The position numbers and the translations under genes are program-made. DNA of 64,000 nucleotides from Burkholderiales bacterium (GTDB lineage Bacteria > Pseudomonadota > Gammaproteobacteria > Burkholderiales > SHXO01), in assembly GCA_020854105.1 (NCBI GenBank), contig JADZGB010000032.1, forward strand, positions 41,664 through 105,663. Reading direction: 5' to 3'. Below, piece after piece: positions 16,314-24,897 of the stretch. Numbering within the stretch: position 1 is the first letter of the stretch; each line of letters starts with the position of its first letter. Below the pieces are notes generated by a model. That model was given only the letters and a program-made list of their open reading frames with translations. It did no database searches and was not told the DNA's origin.

Positions 16314-17990
16314 TTGCCCACCGACATCGAGATCGCGCAGCGCGCGCGCATGCAGCGAATTTCCACCCTTGCGTCCGAGCGTCTGGGCATCCCGGACGAC
16401 GCGCTGGAGCCCTACGGACACTACAAGGCGAAGATCTCGCTGGATTATCTCGAGTCGCTGAAGAACCGCAAGGACGGCAGGCTGATCCTGGTCACCGCCA
16501 TCAGTCCCACACCGGCCGGGGAGGGCAAGACCACCACCACGGTGGGTCTGGGCGACGCGCTGAACCGGATAGGGAAGAAGGCCATGGTGTGCCTGCGCGA
16601 GCCCTCGCTGGGGCCCGTGTTCGGCATGAAGGGCGGTGCGGCCGGCGGCGGCCACGCGCAGGTCGTGCCGATGGAGGACATCAACCTGCACTTCACCGGC
16701 GATTTCAGCGCGATCGCGCTCGCCAACAACCTGCTCGCCGCGCTGATCGACAACCACATCCATCACGGCAACGAGCTGGGTATCGACGTGCGCCGCGTCA
16801 CCTGGAAGCGCGTGGTGGACATGAACGATCGCGCCCTGCGCGACATCGTCGTCTCGCTCGGCGGCACGGCCAACGGCTACCCGCGCGAGGACGGGTTCGA
16901 CATCGTCGTGGCCTCGGAAGTGATGGCGATCTTCTGCCTCGCCACCTCGCTGCAGGACCTGCGGCAGCGCCTGGGCAACATCGTGGTGGGCCATACCCGG
17001 GAGCAGAAGCCGGTGCGCGCGCGTGACCTGAAGGCCGACGGTGCCATGACCGTTCTGCTCAAGGACGCGATCAAGCCCAACCTGGTGCAGACGCTCGAGA
17101 ACAACCCGGCCATCCTGCACGGCGGTCCGTTCGCCAACATCGCGCACGGATGCAACTCCGTGATCGCCACCAGGGCCAGCCTCAAGCTTGCCGACTACGT
17201 CATCACCGAGGCGGGATTCGGCGCAGACCTGGGAGCCGAGAAGTTCATCGACATCAAGTGCCGCAAGTCCGGCCTGCGGCCGGACGCGGTGGTGATCGTC
17301 GCGACCATCCGTGCCCTGAAGTTCCACGGCGGCGCCGAACTGAAGCGACTCGACCAGGAGGACCTGGCCGCGCTGGAGAAGGGCATCGCCAATCTCGAGC
17401 GCCACGTGAACAACGTGCGCAACCACTTCGGCCTGCCCTGCGTGATCGCGATCAATCACTTCACGCACGACACGCAGGCCGAGGTCGATCTGCTCCGGCG
17501 CGAGATGGCCCATCACGAGGCGCCGGTGGTGCTGGCGCGTCACTGGGCGGAGGGCGGCAAGGGCGCCGAGGATCTCGCGCACGCCGTGGTGGACATCGTC
17601 GAGCGGACACCGTCCGACTTCCGCTTCGCCTACGAGGACGAGCAGCCGTTGTGGGACAAGATGAAGGCCGTCGCGACCAAGATCTACGGTGCGGCCGACG
17701 TGAGCGCCGATGGCAGGGTGCGCGCGCAGATCGAAAGGCTCGAGCAGGACGGCTACGGCCGCTATCCGATCTGCGTGGCGAAGACGCAATACTCGTTCTC
17801 GACAGACCCGTCGCTCAAGGGTGCGCCGTCGGGCCACGTGGTCAACGTGCGCGAGGTGCGGCTCGCAGCCGGCGCCGAGTTCATCGTGATGATCTGCGGG
17901 GACATCATGACCATGCCGGGCCTGCCGAAGGTGCCGTCGGCCGAGAGGATCGGGTTGACCGCGCAGGGGGCGGTGGTGGGCCTGTTCTGA
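16314..17990 (+). CDS. fhs: Formate-tetrahydrofolate ligase
   Basis: 558 residues, the family length, if started at TTG 16314. That start has GGAG seven bases upstream and yields the family N-terminus (L)[13 protein letters not shown]; no in-frame ATG fits better. The enzyme makes 10-formyl-THF from formate, THF and ATP. Motifs: [13 protein letters not shown], the P-loop [19 protein letters not shown] trimmed to its core [58 protein letters not shown] and [15 protein letters not shown]. In aerobic Proteobacteria it feeds formate into C1 metabolism. It is divergent from gshA and upstream of queF. Confidence 0.96.
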   Translation: MPTDIEIAQRARMQRISTLASERLGIPDDALEPYGHYKAKISLDYLESLKNRKDGRLILVTAISPTPAGEGKTTTTVGLGDALNRIGKKAMVCLREPSLGPVFGMKGGAAGGGHAQVVPMEDINLHFTGDFSAIALANNLLAALIDNHIHHGNELGIDVRRVTWKRVVDMNDRALRDIVVSLGGTANGYPREDGFDIVVASEVMAIFCLATSLQDLRQRLGNIVVGHTREQKPVRARDLKADGAMTVLLKDAIKPNLVQTLENNPAILHGGPFANIAHGCNSVIATRASLKLADYVITEAGFGADLGAEKFIDIKCRKSGLRPDAVVIVATIRALKFHGGAELKRLDQEDLAALEKGIANLERHVNNVRNHFGLPCVIAINHFTHDTQAEVDLLRREMAHHEAPVVLARHWAEGGKGAEDLAHAVVDIVERTPSDFRFAYEDEQPLWDKMKAVATKIYGAADVSADGRVRAQIERLEQDGYGRYPICVAKTQYSFSTDPSLKGAPSGHVVNVREVRLAAGAEFIVMICGDIMTMPGLPKVPSAERIGLTAQGAVVGLF

Positions 17991-18123
17991 GACACGGGGT
18001 GGCTCGCCAACGAGTCAGTCTCGCCGGGCGCAACCGGGCGCGGGCCGGTCGGGCGCTGCGCCGGCCGCGGTGCCGGCAATCGCGCCCGATGCCTGGGACA
18101 TCGTCATCCAAGGGAATCCGCAC

Positions 18124-18588
18124 ATGCCCCGCAAGACCAAGCCCTATCTGACACAGCTCGGCAGACCCGTCGCACCGCCCGCCTCTCCCGAGGAGGCGCT
18201 GCTCGAGCGTGTGCCCAACCCGCATCCCGAGTCGCCCTACCTGGTGCGCTTCAGTGCGCCGGAGTTCACCTCGCTGTGCCCGATCACCGGACAGCCCGAT
18301 TTCGCGCACCTCGTGATCGACTACGTTCCGGCGCGATGGCTGGTGGAGAGCAAGTCGCTCAAGCTGTATCTGACCAGCTATCGCAATCACGGCGCGTTCC
18401 ACGAGGACTGCACGGTGGCGATCGGCAGGCGGCTGGCCGAGCTGCTGGCACCGAAGTGGCTGCGCATCGGCGGCTACTGGTATCCGCGCGGCGGCATTCC
18501 GATCGACGTGTTCTGGCAGACCGGCGCGCCGCCGCGCGCCGTGTGGATACCCGATCAGGGCGTGCCGGGCTATCGCGGCAGAGGCTGA
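18124..18588 (+). CDS. queF: 7-cyano-7-deazaguanine (preQ0) reductase QueF, short form
   Basis: 154 residues from ATG 18124 (AAGGGA eight bases upstream). QueF reduces preQ0 to preQ1 with NADPH for queuosine in tRNA. This is the unimodular type: the thioimide-forming cysteine lies in [20 protein letters not shown] and the substrate motif is [20 protein letters not shown], with the catalytic Asp in QPDFAH. The 3' end overlaps the convergent AI-2E-type gene by 19 bases. It follows fhs by 133 bp. No preQ1 riboswitch is seen, as expected for these bacteria. Confidence 0.96.
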   Translation: MPRKTKPYLTQLGRPVAPPASPEEALLERVPNPHPESPYLVRFSAPEFTSLCPITGQPDFAHLVIDYVPARWLVESKSLKLYLTSYRNHGAFHEDCTVAIGRRLAELLAPKWLRIGGYWYPRGGIPIDVFWQTGAPPRAVWIPDQGVPGYRGRG

Positions 18589-19667
18589 TCGGCAGGCGCG
18601 TCCGGCTTCTGCTCGAGCGCCGGCGGCAGCGCCGGGGTCTCGGCCCACTCGCGCAGCATCACGTAGACGACGCCGAGCAGGACGGCGCCGATGAAGATGC
18701 CGAGCACGCCCAGGGTCAGCAGGCCGCCCAGCACGCCGGTCAGCACGATCGCCAGCGGCAGCCGGCTGCCACGGCTGATCAACAGGGGGCGCAGGAAATT
18801 GTCCACGCCACCGACGACGAATACTGCCCACAGGGTCAGGAAAATGCCCCAGCCGAACTGCCCCTCCAGGAACAGCCAGGCGCAGGCCGGCAGCATGATC
18901 ACGCCGGTAAGGCCGATCGGTATCAGGGCGAGCATGCCCACGAACAAGCCCAGCAGCAGCGGCGCCGGTACCCCGGCGATGGCCAGGCCGATGGCCGCGA
19001 GCAGACCCTGGGTCGCGGCCGTGCCCACGATGCCGTAGACCACCGAGCGGGTGGTGGCGGTCGCGACGTCGAGGAGCTTCAATCCCTGCTGGGGATCGAT
19101 GCGCGCGGCGGCGCGCTGCAGGGTCGAACCCAGGCGCTCGGCGTCGCGGAACAGGAAGAAGGCGAACACCGCTGCGAGCAGAAGCAGGAGCACCGACTGC
19201 CCCAGTCCGCGTCCCACGCGCAGCAGGAACTCGCGCAGCTGCGGCTCGTACTGTCTGAGCGAGGCCAGGAAGGCCGGCACATCGGCCACCGCTTCGTTCC
19301 AGCGGCGCGCGATCGCCTCCCCGATCCAGGGCAGGTCCGCGATGAGGGCCGGCGCACCGGGCCACTCGCGCGAACGGCTGTAGGCGAGCGCCGAGTTGCC
19401 CAGATCGACGAGCGAAGTCGCCATCAGGGCAATCGGCAGCGCGAACATGACCAGCAGTGCCAGTGCGCCCAGCGTGGCGGCCGCGGAGACGCTGCGCACG
19501 CGCCGCCTGAGCCGGACATACAGGGGCCAGGTGGAGATGACGAAGATGCTGGCCCACACGATGGGCGCCAGCAGCGGCATGAGCACGTAAAGGCTGCCTG
19601 CCAGGAGGGCAGCAGCGACCAGAAGGCGGATCGCCTGCTCCACGTTGGCGGCCGGTTCAGCGGACAT
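18570..19667 (-). CDS. AI-2E transporter family membrane protein (YdiK/PerM type)
   Basis: About 365 residues with the family layout: two N-terminal membrane segments ([20 protein letters not shown] and [20 protein letters not shown]), a soluble part with helices (about 90-150), and a C-terminal group of five to six segments including [39 protein letters not shown] and the ending [20 protein letters not shown]. Members act as permeases for autoinducer-2 or, in other cases, as Na+/H+ antiporters; the substrate here is open. I chose ATG 19667 over GTG 19673. It converges with queF. Confidence 0.88.
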   Translation of the reverse strand: MSAEPAANVEQAIRLLVAAALLAGSLYVLMPLLAPIVWASIFVISTWPLYVRLRRRVRSVSAAATLGALALLVMFALPIALMATSLVDLGNSALAYSRSREWPGAPALIADLPWIGEAIARRWNEAVADVPAFLASLRQYEPQLREFLLRVGRGLGQSVLLLLLAAVFAFFLFRDAERLGSTLQRAAARIDPQQGLKLLDVATATTRSVVYGIVGTAATQGLLAAIGLAIAGVPAPLLLGLFVGMLALIPIGLTGVIMLPACAWLFLEGQFGWGIFLTLWAVFVVGGVDNFLRPLLISRGSRLPLAIVLTGVLGGLLTLGVLGIFIGAVLLGVVYVMLREWAETPALPPALEQKPDAPADQPLPR

Positions 19668-19769
19668 GATCACGGGTCATCTGGGTTCACATCCTACCGC
19701 AGCAGTCGCGCCGAAGTGCCGGGTGCGCGACCGGCAGCGCGCGCACGCGAGGAGGCAGGGAGGGGAGCA

Positions 19770-19800
19770 GGAAAAAAGAAGGGCGCTCCGCAGAGCGCCC
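19770..19800 (-). terminator. Intrinsic terminator after amt
   Basis: On the minus strand, GGGCGCTC, TGCG, GAGCGCCC make a perfect 8-bp stem with a 4-base loop, followed by TTCTTTTTTCC. It lies about 50 bp after the amt stop and should end the glnK-amt transcript; it also protects the divergent-side permease gene. Confidence 0.92.
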
Positions 19801-19852
19801 TTGAACCGGTGACGAGCCACCGGAGGAGGGGCCCGGAGGTTACACGGGGGGT

Positions 19853-21334
19853 TTACATGTGGTAGGCGCGCTCGCCGTGCTGGCTCTCGTCCAGACCCGC
19901 GCGCTCCTGCTCTTCGCTCACGCGCAGGCCGACGATCACGTCCACGGCCTTGAAGGCCGCGAAGGAGACCACGCCCGACCACAGCACGGTGGTGATCACG
20001 CCGGTGAGCTGGATCATGAACTGGCGGGCGATGGAGTACTCGGGGCTGGTGGCATTGGCCACGTAGTCGTAGATGCCCGCGCCACCGAGTGCGGGCGCGG
20101 CGAAGATCCCGGTGCCGAGCGCTCCCAGGATCCCGCCGATGCAGTGCACTCCGAACACGTCGAGGGAATCGTCGTAGCCCAGCTTGTGCTTGAGCCAGGT
20201 GACCGCCCACAGGCACACCAGGCCGGCGACCAGTCCCAGCACCAGGGCACCCGCCGGACCGACGAAGCCGCACGCGGGCGTGATGGTGACCAGGCCGGAG
20301 ATGGCGCCGGAGGCGGCGCCCAGCATGGTCGGCTTGCCGCGGAAGATCCACTCGCCGAACATCCAGGCCAGGGCGGCCATCGCGGTGGCGATCTGCGTGT
20401 TGAGCATCACCATCGCGGCCACCGCGCTGGACTCCAGGTTGGAGCCGACATTGAAGCCGAACCAGCCCACCCACAGCAGCGAGGCACCGATCATCGTCAG
20501 GGTCAGCGAGTGCGGCGGCATGGCTTCGCGGCCGTAGCCGATGCGCTTGCCGATCACCAGCGCGCCCACCAGGCCGGCGATGCCGGCATTGATGTGCACC
20601 ACCGTGCCGCCTGCGAAGTCGAGCGCTCCCTTGGCCCACAGCCAGCCAGCCGTGGCGGTCACCTTCTCCAGCGACGCCGCGTCAGTGATGGCGTCCGGTC
20701 CGGCCCAGAACCACACCATGCGTGCGATCGGCAGGTAGGACAGGGTGAACCAGATCACCATGAACAGCAGGATGGCGGAGAACTTCACCCGCTCCGCGAA
20801 TGCACCGACGATCAGGGAAGGAGTGATGGCCGCGAAGGTGAGCTGGAACACGATGAACGCGTACTCCGGCAGGTAGACCCCCTTGCTGAAGGTTCCCGCC
20901 AGCGAACTCGTGTCCACGCCGGCGAGGAACATCTTCGACAGTCCGCCGAAGAACGGATTGCCGTCCGAGAACGCCACGGAATAGCCGTACACCACCCACA
21001 GCACCGAGACCAGCGAGAAGGTCATGAAGACCTTCATCAGCATCGACAGCATGTTCTTGGTGCGGACCATGCCGCCGTAGAACAGGGCGAGGCCCGGGAT
21101 GGTCATCAGGATCACCAGCATCGTCGCGGTCATCATCCAGGCGACGTCGCCCTTGTCGGGCACCGGTGTCGCGGCCGTCGCCTGTTCGGCGGCGGCCGTC
21201 GCGGCGATCTCGGCCGCCGCTGCCGGCATCGCGGCCTCGGCCGCGGCGGGGGCCGTCATGGATTGCTGCGCGCCGACCTGCCCGGTCAGCGCGAGCGCGC
21301 CCCACAGGGCGATCAGCATGAGGAGCGTCTTCAT
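19853..21334 (-). CDS. amt: Ammonium transporter Amt
   Basis: 493 residues, with a cleavable signal peptide (about 1-22) followed by an Ala-rich spacer to about 60, then eleven membrane segments. Family motifs: DKGDVAWMMTATMLVILMTI split at TM1, LALFYGGMVRTKNMLSMLMK, FAGGTVVHINAGIAGLVGAL (pore His), NPFFGG and LDVFGVHCIGGILGALGTGI (second pore His). It imports ammonium and is gated by GlnK. glnK lies 23 bp upstream in the same operon, which has a sigma54-type promoter and NtrC-like sites; an intrinsic terminator follows. The long Ala-rich periplasmic N-terminus is seen in some proteobacterial Amt proteins. Confidence 0.96.
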   Translation of the reverse strand: MKTLLMLIALWGALALTGQVGAQQSMTAPAAAEAAMPAAAAEIAATAAAEQATAATPVPDKGDVAWMMTATMLVILMTIPGLALFYGGMVRTKNMLSMLMKVFMTFSLVSVLWVVYGYSVAFSDGNPFFGGLSKMFLAGVDTSSLAGTFSKGVYLPEYAFIVFQLTFAAITPSLIVGAFAERVKFSAILLFMVIWFTLSYLPIARMVWFWAGPDAITDAASLEKVTATAGWLWAKGALDFAGGTVVHINAGIAGLVGALVIGKRIGYGREAMPPHSLTLTMIGASLLWVGWFGFNVGSNLESSAVAAMVMLNTQIATAMAALAWMFGEWIFRGKPTMLGAASGAISGLVTITPACGFVGPAGALVLGLVAGLVCLWAVTWLKHKLGYDDSLDVFGVHCIGGILGALGTGIFAAPALGGAGIYDYVANATSPEYSIARQFMIQLTGVITTVLWSGVVSFAAFKAVDVIVGLRVSEEQERAGLDESQHGERAYHM

Positions 21335-21357
21335 CGCGATGGTCTCCCTGCGGGTGC

Positions 21358-21834
<477 letters not shown>

Positions 21835-21849
21835 GCGCCACGATGCGTC

Positions 21850-21866
21850 TGCGCATCAACGGTGCA
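21850..21866. promoter_or_regulatory. Second, weaker NtrC-type site
   Basis: On the minus strand TGCACCGTTGATGCGCA keeps one full half-site and a one-base-off second half. Its centre is about 31 bp (three helical turns) from the stronger site, the spacing used for cooperative NtrC binding. Confidence 0.45.
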
Positions 21867-21886
21867 TCGCCATGTGCCATCCCGGT

Positions 21887-21916
21887 GTGTATGGCAGTAA
21901 CGTGTATGGCTCTAAC
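21887..21916 (+). repeat. 15-bp imperfect tandem repeat before ubiK
   Basis: GTGTATGGCAGTAAC and GTGTATGGCTCTAAC (13 of 15 identical) stand head to tail, followed by a partial third copy GTGTTCGG, ending 10 bp before the ubiK ATG. It may be a duplicated promoter or operator segment. Confidence 0.6.
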
Positions 21917-21933
21917 GTGTTCGGAGACAGAAG

Positions 21934-22191
21934 ATGATCGATGCCTCGACGCTCGAGCGGCTGCAACAGCGCATCGCGCAGGTACTGGCGAAAACGCCGG
22001 CGAAGGACGTGGAAGCAAACACGAAGGCGATGCTGCAGGGCTTCTTCGCGCGCATGGAGCTGGTCACGCGCGAGGAATTCGACGTGCAGCAGGCGGTGCT
22101 GCAGCGCGCACTGGAACAGCTCGACCAGCTCTCGCGGCGGGTGCAGGAACTCGAGGCGGCAGGCTCGGTCGCAGACCCAAAGACGCCGTAG
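21934..22191 (+). CDS. ubiK: Ubiquinone biosynthesis accessory factor UbiK (YqiC/BMFP family)
   Basis: 85 residues, GGAG seven bases before the ATG. UbiK is a small coiled-coil protein that helps aerobic ubiquinone synthesis by binding UbiJ and lipids. The family pattern is clear: an N-terminal helix MIDASTLERLQQRIAQVL, a short break with AKDVEANTKAMLQGFFARM, then LVTREEFDVQQAVLQRALEQ and a heptad-like C-terminal helix. It is divergent from glnK and sits alone before the cytochrome b561 cluster. Confidence 0.92.
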   Translation: MIDASTLERLQQRIAQVLAKTPAKDVEANTKAMLQGFFARMELVTREEFDVQQAVLQRALEQLDQLSRRVQELEAAGSVADPKTP

Positions 22192-22200
22192 CGACGCGCT

Positions 22201-22231
22201 GCGACTCGTTCAGGCCGATTGAACGAGTCGC
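22201..22231. repeat. Perfect 12-bp inverted repeat after ubiK
   Basis: GCGACTCGTTCA, seven bases, TGAACGAGTCGC. On the plus strand it is followed by TGCAAAAAAG (A-run, not T-run), so it is not a normal terminator. It may cap the ubiK mRNA or be an operator of the cytochrome b561-YceI genes, whose start is about 90 bp downstream. Confidence 0.7.
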
Positions 22232-22320
22232 TGCAAAAAAGCTCTCTATCCGCAGCCGGCCTGGCTGGCTAGACTGCAGGCTTGGTTTCCATCTACCGCG
22301 CGGGAGGCTCGCGCCTGCCA

Positions 22321-22863
22321 ATGTGTCGCAGTGTCTATTCCCTGGCAGCCGTTCTGCTGCACTGGCTCACCGCCGCGCTGATCCTGGCCGCCGCAGGCAT
22401 CGGTCTATACATGGTCGATCTGGACTTCAGCCCTGCCAAGCTCAGGACATACTCGTGGCACAAGTGGGTGGGTATCACCATCCTGCTGCTCACCGCGCTG
22501 CGTCTCGCCTGGCGTCAGCTCGCGCCGCCGCCGCCGCCGCTCGCGTTGCCGCGCTGGCAGGCAAGACTCGCGGCGTCCGTGCACCTCGCCCTGTACGTGC
22601 TGCTGTTCGCCATCCCCGTCTCCGGCTGGCTGATGAGTTCTGCACTGGGAGTGAGCGTGGTGTACCTGGGGATGGTGCCGCTGCCCGATCTGGTCGGCAA
22701 GGACGAAGCCCTCGGTGAGCAGCTCGAGCAACTGCACTGGATCCTCAACCGCGCTCTGCTCGTACTGGTCATCCTGCACGCAGCGGCCGCGTTGAAGCAT
22801 CACTTCGTCGATCGCGATGCCGCGCTCGTCCGCATGCTGCCCTTTCTCCATCCACGCACATGA
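22321..22863 (+). CDS. Cytochrome b561 family membrane protein
   Basis: 180 residues from ATG 22321 (an in-frame TTG at 22282 is possible). Four membrane segments are visible: SLAAVLLHWLTAALILAAAG, WHKWVGITILLLTALRLAWR, LAASVHLALYVLLFAIPVSG and LHWILNRALLVLVILHAAAA, with haem-ligand histidines in LLHWL, WHKW, SVHLALY and ILHAAAALKHHF. Proteins of this type move electrons across the inner membrane, and the E. coli relative CybB oxidises superoxide. The stop overlaps the YceI start (ATGA at 22860-22863). Pairing with YceI proteins is a known arrangement. Confidence 0.9.
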   Translation: MCRSVYSLAAVLLHWLTAALILAAAGIGLYMVDLDFSPAKLRTYSWHKWVGITILLLTALRLAWRQLAPPPPPLALPRWQARLAASVHLALYVLLFAIPVSGWLMSSALGVSVVYLGMVPLPDLVGKDEALGEQLEQLHWILNRALLVLVILHAAAALKHHFVDRDAALVRMLPFLHPRT

Positions 22864-23426
22864 ACGCATCGCGCTCCGTCGCCGCAGCCCTGTTCCTCCT
22901 CGCGATCCTGCCGCACGCCTTCGCTCAGCGCGTGAGCGCGATCGATGCTGCGCGCAGCGAAGTGCGCTTCAGCGGCAAGCAGATGGGCGTGAGCGCCGAT
23001 GGCCGGTTCGGCAGGATCGCCGCGCAGATCGAGTTCGATGCGGCCAAGCCCGCCGCCGGCCGCGTGCGCGTCGAAGTGGACCTGAACAGCGTGGACATCG
23101 GTGCGACCGAGGTGAACACCGAGGTCAAGCGCAAGCCGTGGTTCCACGTGGCGGCATTCCCCACGGCGATATTCGAGTCCACGGCCTTGCGCGCCATGGG
23201 CGGCGCGCGCTACGAGGCCGACGGGCGGATCAGCATCAAGGGCCACTCGCGCGACGTGGTCGTGCCCTTCACCGTGCGTCAGCAGGGCCGGGACGTCGTG
23301 TTCGAAGGCAGCTTCACCCTGCTGCGCCTGCAATTCGGTGTGGGCGACGGCGTATGGAAGGATACCGACACCGTCTCCAACGAGGTGCAGGTGAGGTTCA
23401 AGCTGGTTGGCGCGGCCGTAAAGTAG
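22860..23426 (+). CDS. YceI family periplasmic lipid-binding protein (first copy)
   Basis: 188 residues; a signal peptide ends near FAQ (about 22). YceI proteins are lipocalin-like beta-barrels that bind isoprenoid chains such as polyprenyl quinones. Marks: SAIDAARSEVRFSGKQMGV, GRFGRIAAQIEFD, VRVEVDLNSVDIG and the F-x-T-A-I-F-E-S motif (FPTAIFES), then GRISIKGHSRDVVVPF. It is translationally coupled to cytochrome b561, so quinone or superoxide chemistry at the membrane is a reasonable guess. A second, divergent copy follows by 49 bp. Confidence 0.92.
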   Translation: MNASRSVAAALFLLAILPHAFAQRVSAIDAARSEVRFSGKQMGVSADGRFGRIAAQIEFDAAKPAAGRVRVEVDLNSVDIGATEVNTEVKRKPWFHVAAFPTAIFESTALRAMGGARYEADGRISIKGHSRDVVVPFTVRQQGRDVVFEGSFTLLRLQFGVGDGVWKDTDTVSNEVQVRFKLVGAAVK

Positions 23427-23475
23427 CCGTGGCTCGCCATCGGTGCAATCATTCCCACGAACAACGGAGAAGCCA

Positions 23476-24042
23476 ATGAAGAAGCATCTGCTCGCAACAC
23501 TGCTCGGCGCACTGGTCGCCGCTCCCGCTTTCGCCGCGGAGAGCTACACCATCGATCCGAGCCATACGCTGCCGGTGTACGAGATCAACCACTTCAACTG
23601 GTCCACCCAGCGCGGCCGCTTCAACAAGGTCAGCGGAAAGATCACGCTCGACCGCGCCGCGCGCACCGGCAGCATCGACCTGACCATCGACATCGCCTCC
23701 GTCGACTCCGGCGTCGCGAAGCTCGACGAGCATCTGATGAGCGAGGATTTCTTCGACGTGGCGAAGCACCCGACAATGCGCTTCAGGTCGGACCGGATCG
23801 TGTTCGAGGGCGACAAGCCCCGGTCCGTGCCCGGGCAGTTCACCCTGCTCGGCGTGACCAGGCCGCTTACCCTCGCGATCAGCAGCTTCCACTGCGCCGA
23901 GAATCCCTTCGCCAAGAAGATGGCCTGCGGCGCGAATGCCGTCGCCACGCTCAAGCGCAGCGAGTTCGGCATGACGACCTACGCGCCGGGTTTGGGCGAC
24001 GAGGTGAAGCTGCTCATCAACGTCGAAGCGTTCAAGGATTGA
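23476..24042 (+). CDS. YceI family periplasmic lipid-binding protein (second copy)
   Basis: 188 residues from ATG 23476 (ACGGAGAAGCCA upstream). A signal peptide ends at FAA (about 20). It is closer to the classic YceI pattern than its neighbour: YTIDPSHTLPVYEINHFNWS, FNKVSGKITLDRA, GSIDLTIDIASVDSGVAKLD, SEDFFDVAKHPTMRFRSD, GQFTLLGVTRPLTL and the C-terminal RSEFGMTTYAPGLGDEVKL. NPFAKKMACGANA carries two Cys. Low similarity to the first copy suggests different ligands rather than recent duplication. A tandem repeat array begins directly after the stop. Confidence 0.94.
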   Translation: MKKHLLATLLGALVAAPAFAAESYTIDPSHTLPVYEINHFNWSTQRGRFNKVSGKITLDRAARTGSIDLTIDIASVDSGVAKLDEHLMSEDFFDVAKHPTMRFRSDRIVFEGDKPRSVPGQFTLLGVTRPLTLAISSFHCAENPFAKKMACGANAVATLKRSEFGMTTYAPGLGDEVKLLINVEAFKD

Positions 24043-24047
24043 CCCTC

Positions 24048-24203
24048 CGTCATCCCGGCGAACGCCATCCTCCGTCATCCCGGCGAACGTCCACCCGTCA
24101 TCTCGGCAACGCCACCCGTCATCCTGGCGAAAGCCGGGATCCAGCCGAGACAGGGAAGGGCCTAGTCTGTCTGCGCTGGGCCCCGGCGTGCGCCGGGGCG
24201 ACG
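24048..24203. repeat. Dispersed palindromic repeat, copy 2 with decayed tandem half-sites
   Basis: Four near copies of CGTCATCCCGGCGAACGCCA start at 24048, 24073, 24096 and 24117 (spacing 25, 23, 21), the last completed to a palindrome ending CCGGGATCCAG. A second palindrome, CCCCGGCGTGCGCCGGGG, follows at about 24181-24198. The block fills the space between the convergent YceI and bioD genes. Confidence 0.8.
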
Positions 24204-24210
24204 GCAGGAG

Positions 24211-24897
24211 TCATCCACCCATCCCTCGGCGCGCCGGCGGCAATTCCAGGGCGATATGCGCCGGGTCCGGCGGAACACGGTGCTCCACCACTCCGAGCAG
24301 AGGCGCATCGATGCGTGTGCGCAGCGTGTCGAGATTCTCATCCATGAACGTCATGTGCGGGTCGATGACGTTGGCTACCCAGCCGGCCAGCCGCGGACCG
24401 CTGCATGCGATCGACTCCACAGTGAGCAGCGCGTGGTTGATGCAGCCCAGCCGAATCCCCACCACCAGCACCACCGGCAGTGCCAGTGCGCGGGCGAGAT
24501 CGGCGAAGACCGACGACGCGCCCAGCGGCACCAGCCATCCCCCGGCGCCTTCCACCACCACGGCATCGTAGCGGTGCGCCAGCGCGCGGTGGCGGGCAGC
24601 GATTGCCGCGATGTCGATCTCCACGCCGGCGCGCGCAGCGGCGATGTGCGGAGCGATCGGCGGCTCGAAACGGTACATGCCGACCTCGTCCCGGGTCGCC
24701 TCGGGATCCCCGGCCTGCAGCAGCGCCTCGATGTCCTCGTTCACCAGTCCCTGCGCCGCGCGCGTGCAGCCGGACGCGACCGGCTTCATGCCGACGGCCC
24801 GCATGCCCGTCTGCCGCAGCCGGTGCAGCAGGGCACAGCTGACCACGGTCTTGCCCACGCCGGTGTCGGTGCCGGTCACCAACCAGCTTGTTGTCAT
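24211..24897 (-). CDS. bioD: Dethiobiotin synthetase
   Basis: 228 residues. BioD closes the ureido ring of dethiobiotin from DAPA, CO2 and ATP. P-loop: WLVTGTDTGVGKTVVSCAL at the start; then VGMKPVASGCT (substrate lysine), MYRFEPPIAPHIAA, VVVEGAGGWLVPL and VVGIRLGCINHALLTVE, then GWVANVIDP. The ATG at 24897 shares a base with the bioA stop (TGATG), so the two are coupled. bioB, bioF and bioC are not in the window. Confidence 0.96.
   Translation of the reverse strand: MTTSWLVTGTDTGVGKTVVSCALLHRLRQTGMRAVGMKPVASGCTRAAQGLVNEDIEALLQAGDPEATRDEVGMYRFEPPIAPHIAAARAGVEIDIAAIAARHRALAHRYDAVVVEGAGGWLVPLGASSVFADLARALALPVVLVVGIRLGCINHALLTVESIACSGPRLAGWVANVIDPHMTFMDENLDTLRTRIDAPLLGVVEHRVPPDPAHIALELPPARRGMGG

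Noticed and set aside
18000..18123. preQ1 riboswitch before queF
   Set aside because: No C-rich aptamer loop or A-rich tail; GC-rich spacer only.
22201..22231. Intrinsic terminator after ubiK
   Set aside because: The stem is strong but neither strand has a T-run after it; the plus strand has an A-run instead.
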